A stretch of DNA of 64,000 nt, from assembly GCF_016735615.1 (NCBI RefSeq), contig NZ_JAERSF010000003.1, positions 682,001 to 746,000 of the forward strand, given 5' to 3'. This stretch comes from Flavobacterium tagetis (GTDB lineage Bacteria > Bacteroidota > Bacteroidia > Flavobacteriales > Flavobacteriaceae). Both the position numbers and the translations under genes were made by a program. Shown here piece after piece: positions 1 through 9,572 of the stretch; positions within the stretch are counted from its first letter, which is position 1, and each line of letters starts with the position of its first letter. The notes beneath the pieces were generated by a model. It searched no databases and was not told the origin of the DNA. It worked only from the letters and a program-made list of their open reading frames with translations.

Positions 1-1
1 T

Positions 2-733
2 TATTTTGATAATCTGAGAGCTCTAAATTTAGTCTCTACAGAAACGCCAAATGTGAATTTAGCTTTGGCTAAAACAGCAACGGCTTCGACATTAGAAAAT
101 ACGACTTTTACTGCAAACCAAGCAACAGACGGAGACGGAGGTACAAGATGGGCGAGTTCTTTTGCCAATGCAACGGAATGGATTTATGTTGATTTAGGAA
201 GTAATTACTCTCTTAATCGCGTAGTATTAAAATGGGAAGCAGCTTATGCAACTCAGTACAAAGTACAGCTTTCGACAGATAATGTTTTCACCGAAAATGA
301 AACCATTAGCACGCAAACTGCAAGCGATGGCGGAACTGATGATTTAACAGTAAGCGGAACAGGAAGATATCTGCGTATTTTATGTACAGCAAAAGCTTTG
401 GCTCCTTATGGATATTCATTGTATGAAATTGAAGCTTACGGATCTTCGTCAACAGCTAGAATGGCTTTGAATGTTGCAGAAGAACCTCAGACGGCAGAAG
501 AGGTTTTTGCTGTGTATCCAAATCCGACGACTAATTATGTTCAAGTTTCATCTCCTGAAAATTTGGACAATAAAGTCATTACGATTTATGACAACACAGG
601 AAATCTGGTTCTGCAAAACAGACCTCAAGGAAATGAAAGCGTAATTGATATAAGTAAACTTCGTAGAGGAATCTACATTTTAAACTTCAAATCAGACCAG
701 AAAAGTTGGAGCAAGAAGCTGATTAAGAAATAA
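2..733 (+). CDS. Secreted F5/8C-domain protein with T9SS sorting tail (5' truncated)
   Basis: The reading frame is open to the first base of the window, so this is the C-terminal part of a longer gene; the GTG at 53 is an ordinary internal valine codon. The visible part holds a discoidin/F5-8C-type carbohydrate-binding module (from the segment NLALAKTATAS to about 130 residues further, with the typical DGDGGTRWAS and WIYVDLGS motifs). It ends in a type A T9SS sorting domain with VYPNPT, a GIYIL segment and a basic KKLIKK end. Proteins of this build are secreted or surface-held glycoside hydrolases in Flavobacteria; the catalytic part lies outside the window, so the enzyme family cannot be named. 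It lies 125 bp before the GH64 gene on the same strand, suggesting a shared polysaccharide-degrading locus. Confidence 0.85.
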   Translation, partial: YFDNLRALNLVSTETPNVNLALAKTATASTLENTTFTANQATDGDGGTRWASSFANATEWIYVDLGSNYSLNRVVLKWEAAYATQYKVQLSTDNVFTENETISTQTASDGGTDDLTVSGTGRYLRILCTAKALAPYGYSLYEIEAYGSSSTARMALNVAEEPQTAEEVFAVYPNPTTNYVQVSSPENLDNKVITIYDNTGNLVLQNRPQGNESVIDISKLRRGIYILNFKSDQKSWSKKLIKK

Positions 734-857
734 TTTTAAATCCGTTGGGTGCAATTCAAGGAGGGCATACCAGTTGCACCTGGCGGATCGTTTAGTCATT
801 TGAAAATGACTTTGGTTTTAGAATCTAATTATTATGTAACCCCAAAATTATTTAGAT

Positions 858-3509
858 ATGAAAAACAATAAAATTCAAAGATTTTCTATTCTGACCGCAC
901 TGTTCTTAGTGTTTTCGACTTTTATGTACGGTCAGGGACCAGTTCCTTTTACGATAAGTAATAATTCCACTTTTGCAGACAGCGATTTATATGTTGCCAT
1001 TGTGGGAATCGATTATACTACAGGAAACCACGTTTGGGTAAATGCCAAAACGAGTCAGGTTTTGCCAATGAGCGCTTCTTATAACACCGTTACAGGACCA
1101 ACTTATGGCGGAAACACGGGACCGGGACAAAACTCAAAATACGCAGCATGTTTTACAAAACTGAGTGAAATTCCAAATAAAACCTTCACTTTACCTTTAA
1201 TTGCGGGGTGCCGAGTTTTTATTTCTAAAGGTTCACAATTGTATTTTTATTTTTTCGGTGCCAGCGGAGCGCCCTCAGGATATGCTTCGCCAAATCCTCA
1301 GAATGCGACAGATCCGAATCAGGGAATTTTGTATGAAATGATCGAATTGACCAATAATCAATACGGTTTCTTCGGAAATCCAACACGTGTAGATTCATAC
1401 AAGTATCCAATGGGATTGGAGTTGTTTGGCGCTAACGGATACCAAAAGAAAGTAGGCGATTTGAAAAAACACGCTGATATTGTTGCCGCTTTTAAAGCAA
1501 ATGTTCCAGCAGAATTTCAAGGCTGTGTAAACGATGCAACGGGAGAAATTACTGCTCCGTCAAAAACTCCAGCTTATGCTGAAGGATCAGGTCCATACGC
1601 AAATTATTTAAAATCATATATCGACGCGATTTGGAACAAATACAAAAATGAAGATTTGATCTTTTATGCAGGAGATGCAGGAGTTTTTAAAGGAAGAGTT
1701 ATTGGTGAACAATTAGAAATGGTGGGACAGTCTGGAGCTTTTGTTGGAAGAACTGGACGCGTTCAAAACCGACCAACAACACAAGAAGCTCTTGAAGGAA
1801 AAGGTGTTTTGGACAGAAGATTGGTTGACGGAGATTTGGATTTAGTAATTCAGGCTCAGTTAACAGCAGCGATCAACCGACATGTGGTAAATACTACAAC
1901 GGCAAATCCAGGCCAGCAGAATTGGTACGATGCATCGAAATATTATCAAACAAACCCAACCAATCATTACTCTAAGTTTTGGCATTTGCCAGGAATTAAT
2001 ATTGACAATCTGGCTTACGGTTTTGCTTATGATGATGTTGCCGATCAATCGCCGTCGCTTCATTCGCCACAACCAACCAAAGTTATTGCCACTTTTGGAG
2101 GTTATTACGGACTTACAACGCCTTCGGTTCCAGCTACGACAGATGTTATTACAGTTTACAAAGATTGCAATTACACAGGATTCTCAGGCGGATTAACAAT
2201 TGGAGATTATAATTTAGCTCGTTTAAATTCTTTAGGAGTTTTAAATGATGACATTTCTTCACTTAAAATAACTCAAGGTTATCAGGCGATTTTATATCAA
2301 GACGATAATTTTGGAGGAGCTTCAACGGTAATCAATTCTGATAATTCTTGTTTGAATACGACTTGGAATGATAAAGTAAGTTCGATCAGAGTCATTGCAA
2401 ACGGAACGGCAACTTTAGGAAATCAGACTTTCTTTCTTCAAAACAGAAACAGCGGTTTATACATGGATGTTTGGAATTCTAGCATGTCAAATGGAGCAGG
2501 AATCAATCAGGGAGCTTTGAATTCTGGAAACAATCAGAAATTTACTTTTACGCATTTAGGCGACGGAATGTATAAAATCATTGCTAATCATAGTGGTATG
2601 TCAATGGATATCAATAATTTCAATAAAGCCAATGGTGCAAGAGTAGAGCAATATCCATACAATGCTACCACAAACCAACAGTTTATTTTAGTTTCTACTG
2701 GCGATGGTTATTACAAAATTGTTGCCCGTCACAGCGGAAGAATTGTTGAGGTAGCAGGAGCAAGTACTGCTTCTGGAGCAATTGTGCAGCAATGGGATAA
2801 TAACAATCAGACTTGTGGACAATGGAAACTAGTTCCAGCAACATCTTCTCAAACTTCCATTTTAATTCAAGCCGAAGATTATTCAGCCATGAGCGGAATT
2901 CAAGTTGAAGCGACTACAGATACTGGCGGAGGATCAAATGTTGGTTACACCGAAACAGGTGATTGGCTGGCATATAACAGTATTAATTTCCCAACAACTG
3001 GCTCTTATTTAATTGAATATCGAGTGGCAAGCGCAGTTATAGGCGGAAGATTATCTGCAGATTTAAATGCTGGAGCTATAGTTTTAGGAAATGTTGATAT
3101 TCCGAATACGGGAGGTTGGCAAAATTGGCAAACCGTTTCGCAAACCGTAAATGTAAACGCAGGAACGTATAATTTCGGAATCTATATTCAGAATACGGGA
3201 ATGAACATTAACTGGATTAAAATCACAAAAGTGGCAGGAACAGCTAGAATGGCTGCAACTGAAACAGTAGAAGAACCAGAAGAAACGGTTTTAAATGTTT
3301 ATCCAAGTCCAGTAGAAAACACCCTTTTTGTTACAACAGATCTTTCTGGAGGAACTGCAAAAATTGTAGATTCTCAAACGGGCGCTACTGTAGTTTCACA
3401 AAAAATCAACAATAATAGTTTTGATGTTTCGCACCTAAGAAAAGGAATCTATTTTATAGTTTTTGAAAAAGGCGGTAAACAAACCATCAAACGATTCATA
3501 AAGAAATAG
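858..3509 (+). CDS. GH64-like beta-1,3-glucanase with crystallin, ricin-type, CBM6 and T9SS domains
   Basis: An 883-residue exported enzyme. A signal peptide (about residues 1-25) precedes a domain resembling GH64 beta-1,3-glucanases of the thaumatin-like fold (about 28-395), with the DSYKYPMGLELFG and YFYFFGASGAP segments. After it come a beta/gamma-crystallin-like module (about 430-515, VYKDCNYTGFSGG and YQDDNFGG), a ricin-type beta-trefoil lectin (about 519-661, two QQ/NNQ-W-type repeats), a CBM6 (about 668-792, starting IQAEDYSAMSG) and a T9SS sorting domain (from about 814, VYPSPVE). GH64 enzymes cut beta-1,3-glucan, often to laminaripentaose. The next gene has almost the same CBM6. Family assignment of the catalytic part is from recalled similarity; the accessory modules are clearer. 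Likely role: secreted attack on fungal wall or storage beta-glucan. Confidence 0.78.
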   Translation: MKNNKIQRFSILTALFLVFSTFMYGQGPVPFTISNNSTFADSDLYVAIVGIDYTTGNHVWVNAKTSQVLPMSASYNTVTGPTYGGNTGPGQNSKYAACFTKLSEIPNKTFTLPLIAGCRVFISKGSQLYFYFFGASGAPSGYASPNPQNATDPNQGILYEMIELTNNQYGFFGNPTRVDSYKYPMGLELFGANGYQKKVGDLKKHADIVAAFKANVPAEFQGCVNDATGEITAPSKTPAYAEGSGPYANYLKSYIDAIWNKYKNEDLIFYAGDAGVFKGRVIGEQLEMVGQSGAFVGRTGRVQNRPTTQEALEGKGVLDRRLVDGDLDLVIQAQLTAAINRHVVNTTTANPGQQNWYDASKYYQTNPTNHYSKFWHLPGINIDNLAYGFAYDDVADQSPSLHSPQPTKVIATFGGYYGLTTPSVPATTDVITVYKDCNYTGFSGGLTIGDYNLARLNSLGVLNDDISSLKITQGYQAILYQDDNFGGASTVINSDNSCLNTTWNDKVSSIRVIANGTATLGNQTFFLQNRNSGLYMDVWNSSMSNGAGINQGALNSGNNQKFTFTHLGDGMYKIIANHSGMSMDINNFNKANGARVEQYPYNATTNQQFILVSTGDGYYKIVARHSGRIVEVAGASTASGAIVQQWDNNNQTCGQWKLVPATSSQTSILIQAEDYSAMSGIQVEATTDTGGGSNVGYTETGDWLAYNSINFPTTGSYLIEYRVASAVIGGRLSADLNAGAIVLGNVDIPNTGGWQNWQTVSQTVNVNAGTYNFGIYIQNTGMNINWIKITKVAGTARMAATETVEEPEETVLNVYPSPVENTLFVTTDLSGGTAKIVDSQTGATVVSQKINNNSFDVSHLRKGIYFIVFEKGGKQTIKRFIKK

Positions 3510-3529
3510 TTTTAAAAAGTGATCTCAGG

Positions 3530-3600
3530 CTTTAGAGTTTAGATACTAATTTAGGTAGTGTTAGTTCTACGAAATTAGATTGCAAATCTAAAATCTAAAG
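3530..3600. repeat. Intergenic imperfect inverted repeat after the GH64 gene
   Basis: The arms at 3530-3544 and 3586-3600 pair at 13 of 15 positions around a 41-base loop. The right arm is built from a repeated word (AATCTAAA). It starts 20 bp after the GH64 stop codon and could fold in RNA, but it lacks a T-run. It belongs to a style of gene-end hairpin seen many times in this window. Confidence 0.6.
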
Positions 3601-3681
3601 TCTGAAATCTAAAATCAGAAATATTTAACTCAAATAACCGTCCCATGTTTACGAGTTTATTAATCTATTAAAACAATTATT

Positions 3682-5307
3682 ATGAAAAACAATTACCGAA
3701 GAATGCTGCAGAAATGCATGATTATTTTAATGCTGGGTGTTTTTAATTTTTTGGCAGCCCAAAAGAAAGTTATCGCTTATGTCCCAAATTGGGTTGATTT
3801 AAATGCTTTTTCAAGTACGATTCAGTACAGTAAATTGACGCATATTAATATTGCGTTCGAAAATCCTGATGCCAATGGTTACTTAAGTTTTAATTCGGGA
3901 AGTAATGCCATTATCAATGCGGCGCACGCACAAAACGTAAAAGTTTTTGTATCGCTTGGAGGAGGTTCAGTTTCAGAAGGCGGAGCAATTCGTGACAATT
4001 ATTTTAATCTGATTACGCCAGCAAACAGAATGGCTTTTATCCAGAAGATCTATGATTATGTCGTGGCTCACAATTTTGATGGAGTAGACGTTGATTTGGA
4101 AGGTCCAGCAATTAATGGAGATTATGGCGGATTTGTAATCGCTTTGGCTAATAAATTGCATGCCAATGGAAAATTGATTTCAGCAGCGCTTTCAGAAGGA
4201 TATGGTGGTGCCAATGTACCTTCATCTACTTTTGCAGCTTATGACTGGATTAATATCATGGCTTATGATGCAACAGGGCCTTGGGCGCCAAACAATCCGG
4301 GTCAGCATTCTCCCTATAGCATGGCAGTAAATCAGTTTAATTATTGGACAGGAAGAGGATTGCCAGCAAGCAAAGCGATTATCGGAGTTCCTTTTTACGG
4401 ATATGGTTTTGGAGCTTCTGCCAACCAGGGAATTTCTTATGCTAATATCGTAGCGCAATATCCTGGAGCTGAAAACTTGGATCAGGTAGGAAATACAATC
4501 TACTATAACGGAATTCCAACCATCAAACAAAAAACAACTTTTGCGATTCAGAACGCAGGAGGGGTTATGATTTGGGAATTGTCGCAGGATGCAACAGGAA
4601 CTAAATCTTTGTTAAATGCCATTAATCAGGTAATTACAGGAAGTAACCCTCCTGCAACTGGAACTACAATTCAGGCCGAAAATTACAATACAATGAGCGG
4701 TGTTCAAACCGAAGCAACAACCGATACAGGTGGTGGCCTAAATGTTGGATATTGCGATACAGGCGACTGGATGGCGTATTACAATATTAATTTTCCAACT
4801 TCTGGTTCTTATCAAATCGAATATCGCGTTTCAAGTGCGGTTACGGGCGGTAGATTATCATCTGATTTAAATGCAGGAACGATTCAGCTTGGTGCCATAA
4901 ATGTTCCAAATACTGGAGGATGGCAAAACTGGCAGACGATTACGCAAACCGTAAACGTAAATGCAGGAACGTACAATTTTGGAATCTATGTCCAAAATAC
5001 TGGTTTTAATATTAACTGGTTTAGAATAACAAAATCGGGTTCAACGGCAAGAGCAGCTGCACCAACTACAGAACAATCCATTGCAAGTTTGGAAGTTTAT
5101 CCAAATCCAACTGAAAGTCAGCTTTTCTTTAGCACGGAGGTTTCTGGCGGAAATGTAAATGTCATCAACACAGAAGGTGGCGCAACTGTTTTTTCTCAAA
5201 CTGTAAACAATAACAGTATTGATGTTTCGACTTTAAAAACAGGAATTTATCTTATTTCAGTTGAGAAGAATGGAATTAAAACGGTAAGACGTTTTATTAA
5301 AAAATAA
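3682..5307 (+). CDS. GH18 chitinase-type glycosidase with CBM6 and T9SS tail
   Basis: A 541-residue exported glycosidase. The signal peptide (about 1-26) is followed by a GH18 TIM barrel (about 27-315) carrying the DxxDxDxE motif as DGVDVDLE, with the catalytic acid at Glu140. The substrate-side motifs MAYDATGPWAP and GVMIWELSQDA are also present. A CBM6 (about 329-451) closely matches that of the preceding GH64-like protein, and a T9SS sorting domain begins near VYPNPTE at residue 472. GH18 enzymes hydrolyse chitin or the N-glycan chitobiose core; pairing with a beta-1,3-glucanase and a beta-glucan-type CBM6 favours fungal cell-wall chitin, though an endoglycosidase role is not excluded. It is probably transcribed with its upstream neighbour and ends before an intrinsic terminator. 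Confidence 0.88.
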   Translation: MKNNYRRMLQKCMIILMLGVFNFLAAQKKVIAYVPNWVDLNAFSSTIQYSKLTHINIAFENPDANGYLSFNSGSNAIINAAHAQNVKVFVSLGGGSVSEGGAIRDNYFNLITPANRMAFIQKIYDYVVAHNFDGVDVDLEGPAINGDYGGFVIALANKLHANGKLISAALSEGYGGANVPSSTFAAYDWINIMAYDATGPWAPNNPGQHSPYSMAVNQFNYWTGRGLPASKAIIGVPFYGYGFGASANQGISYANIVAQYPGAENLDQVGNTIYYNGIPTIKQKTTFAIQNAGGVMIWELSQDATGTKSLLNAINQVITGSNPPATGTTIQAENYNTMSGVQTEATTDTGGGLNVGYCDTGDWMAYYNINFPTSGSYQIEYRVSSAVTGGRLSSDLNAGTIQLGAINVPNTGGWQNWQTITQTVNVNAGTYNFGIYVQNTGFNINWFRITKSGSTARAAAPTTEQSIASLEVYPNPTESQLFFSTEVSGGNVNVINTEGGATVFSQTVNNNSIDVSTLKTGIYLISVEKNGIKTVRRFIKK

Positions 5308-5370
5308 TCATAACCCATTTGCCATAATGGTTTTAGATACATTAAATTTTAGGTTTTAATGTAATAAGAA

Positions 5371-5399
5371 AGGCTGTCTATTTTAGACGGCCTTTTTTT
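5371..5399 (+). terminator. Intrinsic terminator after the GH18 gene
   Basis: Arms AGGCTGTCT (5371-5379) and AGACGGCCT (5385-5393) pair with one G-T pair, followed by a run of seven T. It lies 64 bp after the GH18 stop and closes the secreted-enzyme cluster. Confidence 0.8.
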
Positions 5400-5400
5400 A

Positions 5401-5569
5401 ACCGCAAAGCACGCAAAGTTGCATGGATAAGAATTTATCGATTTAAGCTTAAATTGCACATAAAGACGCAGATTCACAAAGCATATAAAAAACTTTGCGG
5501 CTCTGCGTCTTAGCGAGATTAAAAAAAAGCGAACTTAGCGTATTCTTAGCGCTCTTAGCGGTAAAATTT
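5401..5569. repeat. Nested inverted repeats rich in CGCAAAG words
   Basis: The convergent gap holds an inner imperfect hairpin (5464-5481 with 5493-5510, about 14 of 18 pairing). Outer arms consist of ACCGCAAAGCACGC at 5401 and GCGCTCTTAGCGGT near 5549-5562. Words such as GCAAAG recur within each arm. A very similar element occurs at 9411-9570, so this is a repeated intergenic family rather than a unique site. Confidence 0.65.
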
Positions 5570-6626
5570 AAGGAATAATTTTTTTGCGACGAAATTCATC
5601 AAAAAGACCAAAAAACATTTCCTCGGTATCTATAAATTCATGAAAGCCAAAACGTCTAGCTTTAATTCCATTCGAGAAAAAATCATAATCCCAAGAAAAA
5701 ACAAAATCTCCAAATTCCCAAGCAGCTAATTTTTCATAATTGTGTTTTTCTAAATTGTATTTTTCCTGTATGTCTTTCCAAACAATATCTTTATCTGCCA
5801 TTACAGATTTTAACTCCATTTGAAGTGGTTGAGCAACAGGAATTTCGAAATAATTTGCAATTTTAGGCCAAATTTCCTGCCATCTAAATAAATCGCCATT
5901 TGTAATATTAAAAGCTTGATTAGCACATTTTGGATTTGTCGCTGCCCACACAGTAGCTTTTGCTAATAATCCTGCATCAGTCATTTCCATCAGTTTTTCA
6001 TAAGCTCCAATTTTTCCTGGAAATCGAAGCGGAATATTTAATTCTTTTGAAATTGATGCATATACAGCAATTAAAAGAGCCAAATTCATTGGGTTTCCTA
6101 GTGCCGTTCCGCCAACTACTGACGGACGAATGGCGCTCCAACTCCATTTTTTCCCTTCTTGTTTTCTCTCCAGATATTGTTGTTGCGAAGCATTAAATTC
6201 TGGAGGCATATGTCCCGCATCATTTTCTTTTGCAGGAGTTTTGAAAGGGCCAAGATGAGCACCATACACTTTGTATCCCTGCATTAAACTTATATGCTGC
6301 AGATTTTCAGAAATAGGTTCAATTGTTTCTACTACATTGTGAAGCATTTTCATATTAGGTTCAACAAGCTCAGACCAAGTAGGACGATCCTGATAAGCCG
6401 TATAAAAAATATGAGTAATATTTTTCAGTTCAGATAATTGCTTTTTACAGTTTTCAATATCTAGCAAATCGACAGAAATGAATTGTAAATTCTCACGATC
6501 TATTCCTCCTTTTCTAGACAATCCTATGACATTCCAATCTTTTGTTGATAAAAGATAATCAATAAGATTTGTGCCGATTACTCCGTTTGCGCCAACTACT
6601 AAAGCAGTATTTTTATTTGTTTCCAT
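5568..6626 (-). CDS. SDR-family NAD(P)H reductase, PRISE/5-beta-reductase-like
   Basis: A 352-residue extended SDR. The N-terminal Rossmann motif is VVGANGVIGTNLIDYL (GxxGxxG form), followed by SRKG at the end of beta-2, where NADP-preferring enzymes carry a basic residue. Length and layout resemble the atypical PRISE group (progesterone 5-beta-reductase/iridoid synthase-like enone reductases), including the segment KVYGAHLGPFKTPAKE, where the usual YxxxK tyrosine region is altered. Bacterial members reduce activated enones or are of unknown substrate. It is followed upstream on the same strand by a Crp-type regulator gene 86 bp away, which may control it. Substrate unknown. Confidence 0.75.
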   Translation of the reverse strand: METNKNTALVVGANGVIGTNLIDYLLSTKDWNVIGLSRKGGIDRENLQFISVDLLDIENCKKQLSELKNITHIFYTAYQDRPTWSELVEPNMKMLHNVVETIEPISENLQHISLMQGYKVYGAHLGPFKTPAKENDAGHMPPEFNASQQQYLERKQEGKKWSWSAIRPSVVGGTALGNPMNLALLIAVYASISKELNIPLRFPGKIGAYEKLMEMTDAGLLAKATVWAATNPKCANQAFNITNGDLFRWQEIWPKIANYFEIPVAQPLQMELKSVMADKDIVWKDIQEKYNLEKHNYEKLAAWEFGDFVFSWDYDFFSNGIKARRFGFHEFIDTEEMFFGLFDEFRRKKIIP

Positions 6627-6712
6627 TTTCTTTGTATTTAAATTCTTTACAAAGTTCTGGCGGTTTCGGAAGATTAAAAATGAAGTAGATTATGGAAAAA
6701 GGTTGAAGTAGT

Positions 6713-7312
6713 TCAATTTTTATTTTTTACTTTTTTGTTTCGTATTTTAGATAAAAACTCAGTTGTCATTCCTAAATACGAAGCCAAAGTATACTGTGGT
6801 ACACGTTTTACAACTAAAGGAAATTCGGCATTAAAACTTTCGAAACGCTCTTCGGCAGAAGAAGTAAGATTCATGATAATTCTTCTTTGAAAAGATGCAG
6901 CAGTACGTTCTGCAGTAATACGGAAAAAGGTTTCAAATTTAGGATTGGCTTTCTTTAATTTTGTTTCGGCTTTAAAATCGATTTGTAAAATAACAGCATC
7001 TTCAAGTGCCACAACAAACATGGTGGCTGGCTTTTGATAAATGTAGCTATTGTAATCCGAAATCCACCAATCTTCAATTGCAAAAGCAATTGTGTGTTCC
7101 TGTCCATCATCGCTTACCACATAAGCTCTTAAAGCACCTTTTACCACATAACTTCTATATTTTGCTATAAAATCAGGCTGTACAATAAACTGTCTCTTTT
7201 TTATTTTAGTGATTTTAAAATCAGATACAAATTGATTGAGTTCTTCGTCAGAAAATGATACACGAGCTTGCAAATGATCGATAAGAGATTGGTATTCTAC
7301 TATTTTTTCCAA
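6713..7312 (-). CDS. Crp/Fnr-family transcriptional regulator
   Basis: A 199-residue protein with an N-terminal cyclic-nucleotide-binding-like beta barrel (about 25-115, containing YRSYVVKGALRAYV) and a C-terminal helix-turn-helix ending in TLASYLGMTTEFLSKIRNKK. Small Bacteroidetes regulators of this type usually lack the residues needed to bind cAMP, so the ligand is unknown. It lies upstream of the SDR reductase gene on the same strand and probably shares its transcript or regulates it. It is divergent from the metallophosphoesterase gene at 7471, with a 158-bp gap that should hold both promoters. Confidence 0.88.
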   Translation of the reverse strand: MEKIVEYQSLIDHLQARVSFSDEELNQFVSDFKITKIKKRQFIVQPDFIAKYRSYVVKGALRAYVVSDDGQEHTIAFAIEDWWISDYNSYIYQKPATMFVVALEDAVILQIDFKAETKLKKANPKFETFFRITAERTAASFQRRIIMNLTSSAEERFESFNAEFPLVVKRVPQYTLASYLGMTTEFLSKIRNKKVKNKN

Positions 7313-7470
7313 TTTATTTCTAGATTAAAGTGCACAATCAAAATTACAAAACATTATTATTCCATAACACTAACATAAACTTAATTCAGCTTTAAATTGA
7401 TAAAATTGCTGTCGATTAAAAACTCCAAAACTTCTAATAAGCGTCCCCAATTTATTAAAGTCAAAAACCT

Positions 7471-9402
7471 ATGAAATTAAAAATTACTACACTTTTTATA
7501 GTGTCCGTTTTTGTTGTTTTTAATAATTCCGTTTCGGCGCAAAAAACAAAGAATTTAAACGGAATACAAATTGCATTTTTATCTGATGTTCACTTGCAGG
7601 ATTTATTTGGCAGATTTTCAGATTCCGATTATAAAGGCATTCTGAATCCGAAAACGAATCAATATGCTTTGGTTAGAACGATGTCTTCGCAATTGCATTC
7701 AACTCGAATTTTCAATGAAAACTATTTTGCTTTTTTAGCAACTTTAGAAGATATCGCAAAGCGAAAAATTAAATATGTAGCACTTCCAGGAGATTACACC
7801 GATGACGGACAGCCAATTAACGTTCGCGGATTAGCTAAAATTTTAGAAGAATATTCAAAAAAATACGGAATAGAATTCTTCATCACCACAGGAAATCACG
7901 ATCCAGTTGGACCTTTTGCACAGGAATCTGGGAAAGAAGATTTTTTAGGAGAAGAAGGGAAAAGTCAACCCATTTATAGCAAAGACGGCATGTATGCGCC
8001 AAATCTCACCATCGAGCAGCCTGTAGTTGTTACCGCCGATATTGCTAAAATGGGTTATTTAGGAATTACCAATAATCTTAAAGAGTTTGGTTTTCATCCC
8101 AACAAAGAATATAAATTTTGGGCGACTCCTTTTTCTACTTATTCTAGTGAAAATTATTCATTTGATAAAGCTTTAGAAAGCGCAAAATTGAGCAATCGTG
8201 TTTATGAAGTGGTGCCAGGTTATGAAGTTCCAGACGTTAGTTATGTTGTAGAACCCATTGAAGGACTTTGGTTAATGGCAATTGATGGAAACGTTTATAT
8301 TCCGAAGAAAACCGACAGCGATCCTAAAGATTCTAAAAGTTATTCTGAAGCCAGTACAGGGTATAATAATGTGCTTTCAAACAAAAAGCATCTGATTAAA
8401 TGGGTTTCAGTTATTTCGGAGCAAGCCAAACAGCAAGGAAAAACTCTGGTTGCTTTTAGCCATTTTCCGATGATTGATTTTAATGATGACGCTTCCGCGG
8501 AAATAAAAGAACTGCTCGGGCCAAATAAATGGCAGTTAAACAGGGTTCCAGTTGAAGAAGTGGCACAGGTTTTTGCCGATGCGGGATTGAAAATTCATTT
8601 TGGCGGTCACATGCATATTAACGATACTGGAGTTCGAACTTCGCCAAAAGGAAATACTTTGGTAAATGTTCAAACGCCATCGCTTGCGGCTTATATTCCA
8701 GCTTATAAATTACTGACATTAAAGAAAGATAATGTAGTCGATATTCAGACCATTACAATTGATGAGGTTCCTAGATACGATGAACTTTTTGATTTGTATA
8801 AAATGGAATATCAGTTTTTGGAAAGTCAGAATGCTAAAGATATTTGGAATATTGATATTTTAAAAACTAAAAACTATCATGATTTTACTGATTTTCATTT
8901 GAAGGAATTAGTGCGTCTTCGTTTCTTAAAAGACGATTGGCCTTCTGATTTTAAGAATTTTATTTTGAATGTTTCTGCTAAAGATTTGATGGTTTTAGCG
9001 AACATTCAGTCAGATAAGGATTTTGATTTTATTTTAAAAAACAAAGAGCAGTTTCAAAAAGAATGGAAGGAAGCAGAAGCGAAATCGGAAAAGGTTTTAA
9101 TTAAAAATAAACTTAAAAAAACAGATTTCAATTGGACAGGAAATGATCTTTTAATTGATTTTTACCGTTTTAGAAGTGCAGATGAGTTGGCTCTTACAGA
9201 TGTTGGAGCTGAAAGAGCAAAACAATATAAAGTATTATCTGATTTGTTTTTAGAAGGTTCTAAAAGTGACATTTCAAAAAATTCATCGCTTCAAAAACAA
9301 ATGAAGCTGTTCTTAATTATCTTCAATAAATTTATGCATGAAGTTCCAGCGGATCATTTTTCTGTTGATTTGAAAAGTGGTGCTGTTAAAAGTTTGAAGT
9401 AA
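7471..9402 (+). CDS. Secreted calcineurin-like metallophosphoesterase
   Basis: A 643-residue exported protein. The signal peptide ends near residue 23 (SVSAQ). The catalytic metallophosphoesterase domain shows the full metal-binding series: SDVH (Asp39, His41), PGDYTDD (about 107), GNHD (about 141), SHFPM and GGHMHIND (about 378). The roughly 200-residue C-terminal part is mostly helical and charged, with no family I recognise. Such enzymes release phosphate from nucleotides, phosphodiesters or phospholipid head groups in the periplasm or outside. A PI-PLC-like gene follows in convergent orientation and a SusCD uptake unit lies further on, which suggests a phospho-organic nutrient; this is inferred from position only. 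Confidence 0.85.
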   Translation: MKLKITTLFIVSVFVVFNNSVSAQKTKNLNGIQIAFLSDVHLQDLFGRFSDSDYKGILNPKTNQYALVRTMSSQLHSTRIFNENYFAFLATLEDIAKRKIKYVALPGDYTDDGQPINVRGLAKILEEYSKKYGIEFFITTGNHDPVGPFAQESGKEDFLGEEGKSQPIYSKDGMYAPNLTIEQPVVVTADIAKMGYLGITNNLKEFGFHPNKEYKFWATPFSTYSSENYSFDKALESAKLSNRVYEVVPGYEVPDVSYVVEPIEGLWLMAIDGNVYIPKKTDSDPKDSKSYSEASTGYNNVLSNKKHLIKWVSVISEQAKQQGKTLVAFSHFPMIDFNDDASAEIKELLGPNKWQLNRVPVEEVAQVFADAGLKIHFGGHMHINDTGVRTSPKGNTLVNVQTPSLAAYIPAYKLLTLKKDNVVDIQTITIDEVPRYDELFDLYKMEYQFLESQNAKDIWNIDILKTKNYHDFTDFHLKELVRLRFLKDDWPSDFKNFILNVSAKDLMVLANIQSDKDFDFILKNKEQFQKEWKEAEAKSEKVLIKNKLKKTDFNWTGNDLLIDFYRFRSADELALTDVGAERAKQYKVLSDLFLEGSKSDISKNSSLQKQMKLFLIIFNKFMHEVPADHFSVDLKSGAVKSLK

Positions 9403-9410
9403 TTTTTTTT

Positions 9411-9570
9411 AACCGCAAAGAGCGCAAAGGTTTACGCAAAGTTCGCAAAGTTTAATTTTTGAGTTAGATTTTATAAAATAAAAAGTTCGCAAAGCTTTAA
9501 TCTAGCTTTGCGAACTTTGCGTTTTTAAACGTACAATTAAGTAAAAATCCTTGCGTCCTTAGCGGTTAAA
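9411..9570. repeat. Nested inverted repeats between convergent genes
   Basis: An inner perfect 14-bp inverted repeat (AAAGTTCGCAAAGC at 9482-9495 with its complement at 9505-9518) lies inside a wider imperfect one whose ends read AACCGCAAAGAGCGCAAAG and CCTTAGCGGTT. It fills the gap between the metallophosphoesterase and PI-PLC genes and probably stops transcription from both sides. The sequence is closely related to the element at 5401-5569. Confidence 0.75.
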
Positions 9571-9572
9571 AT

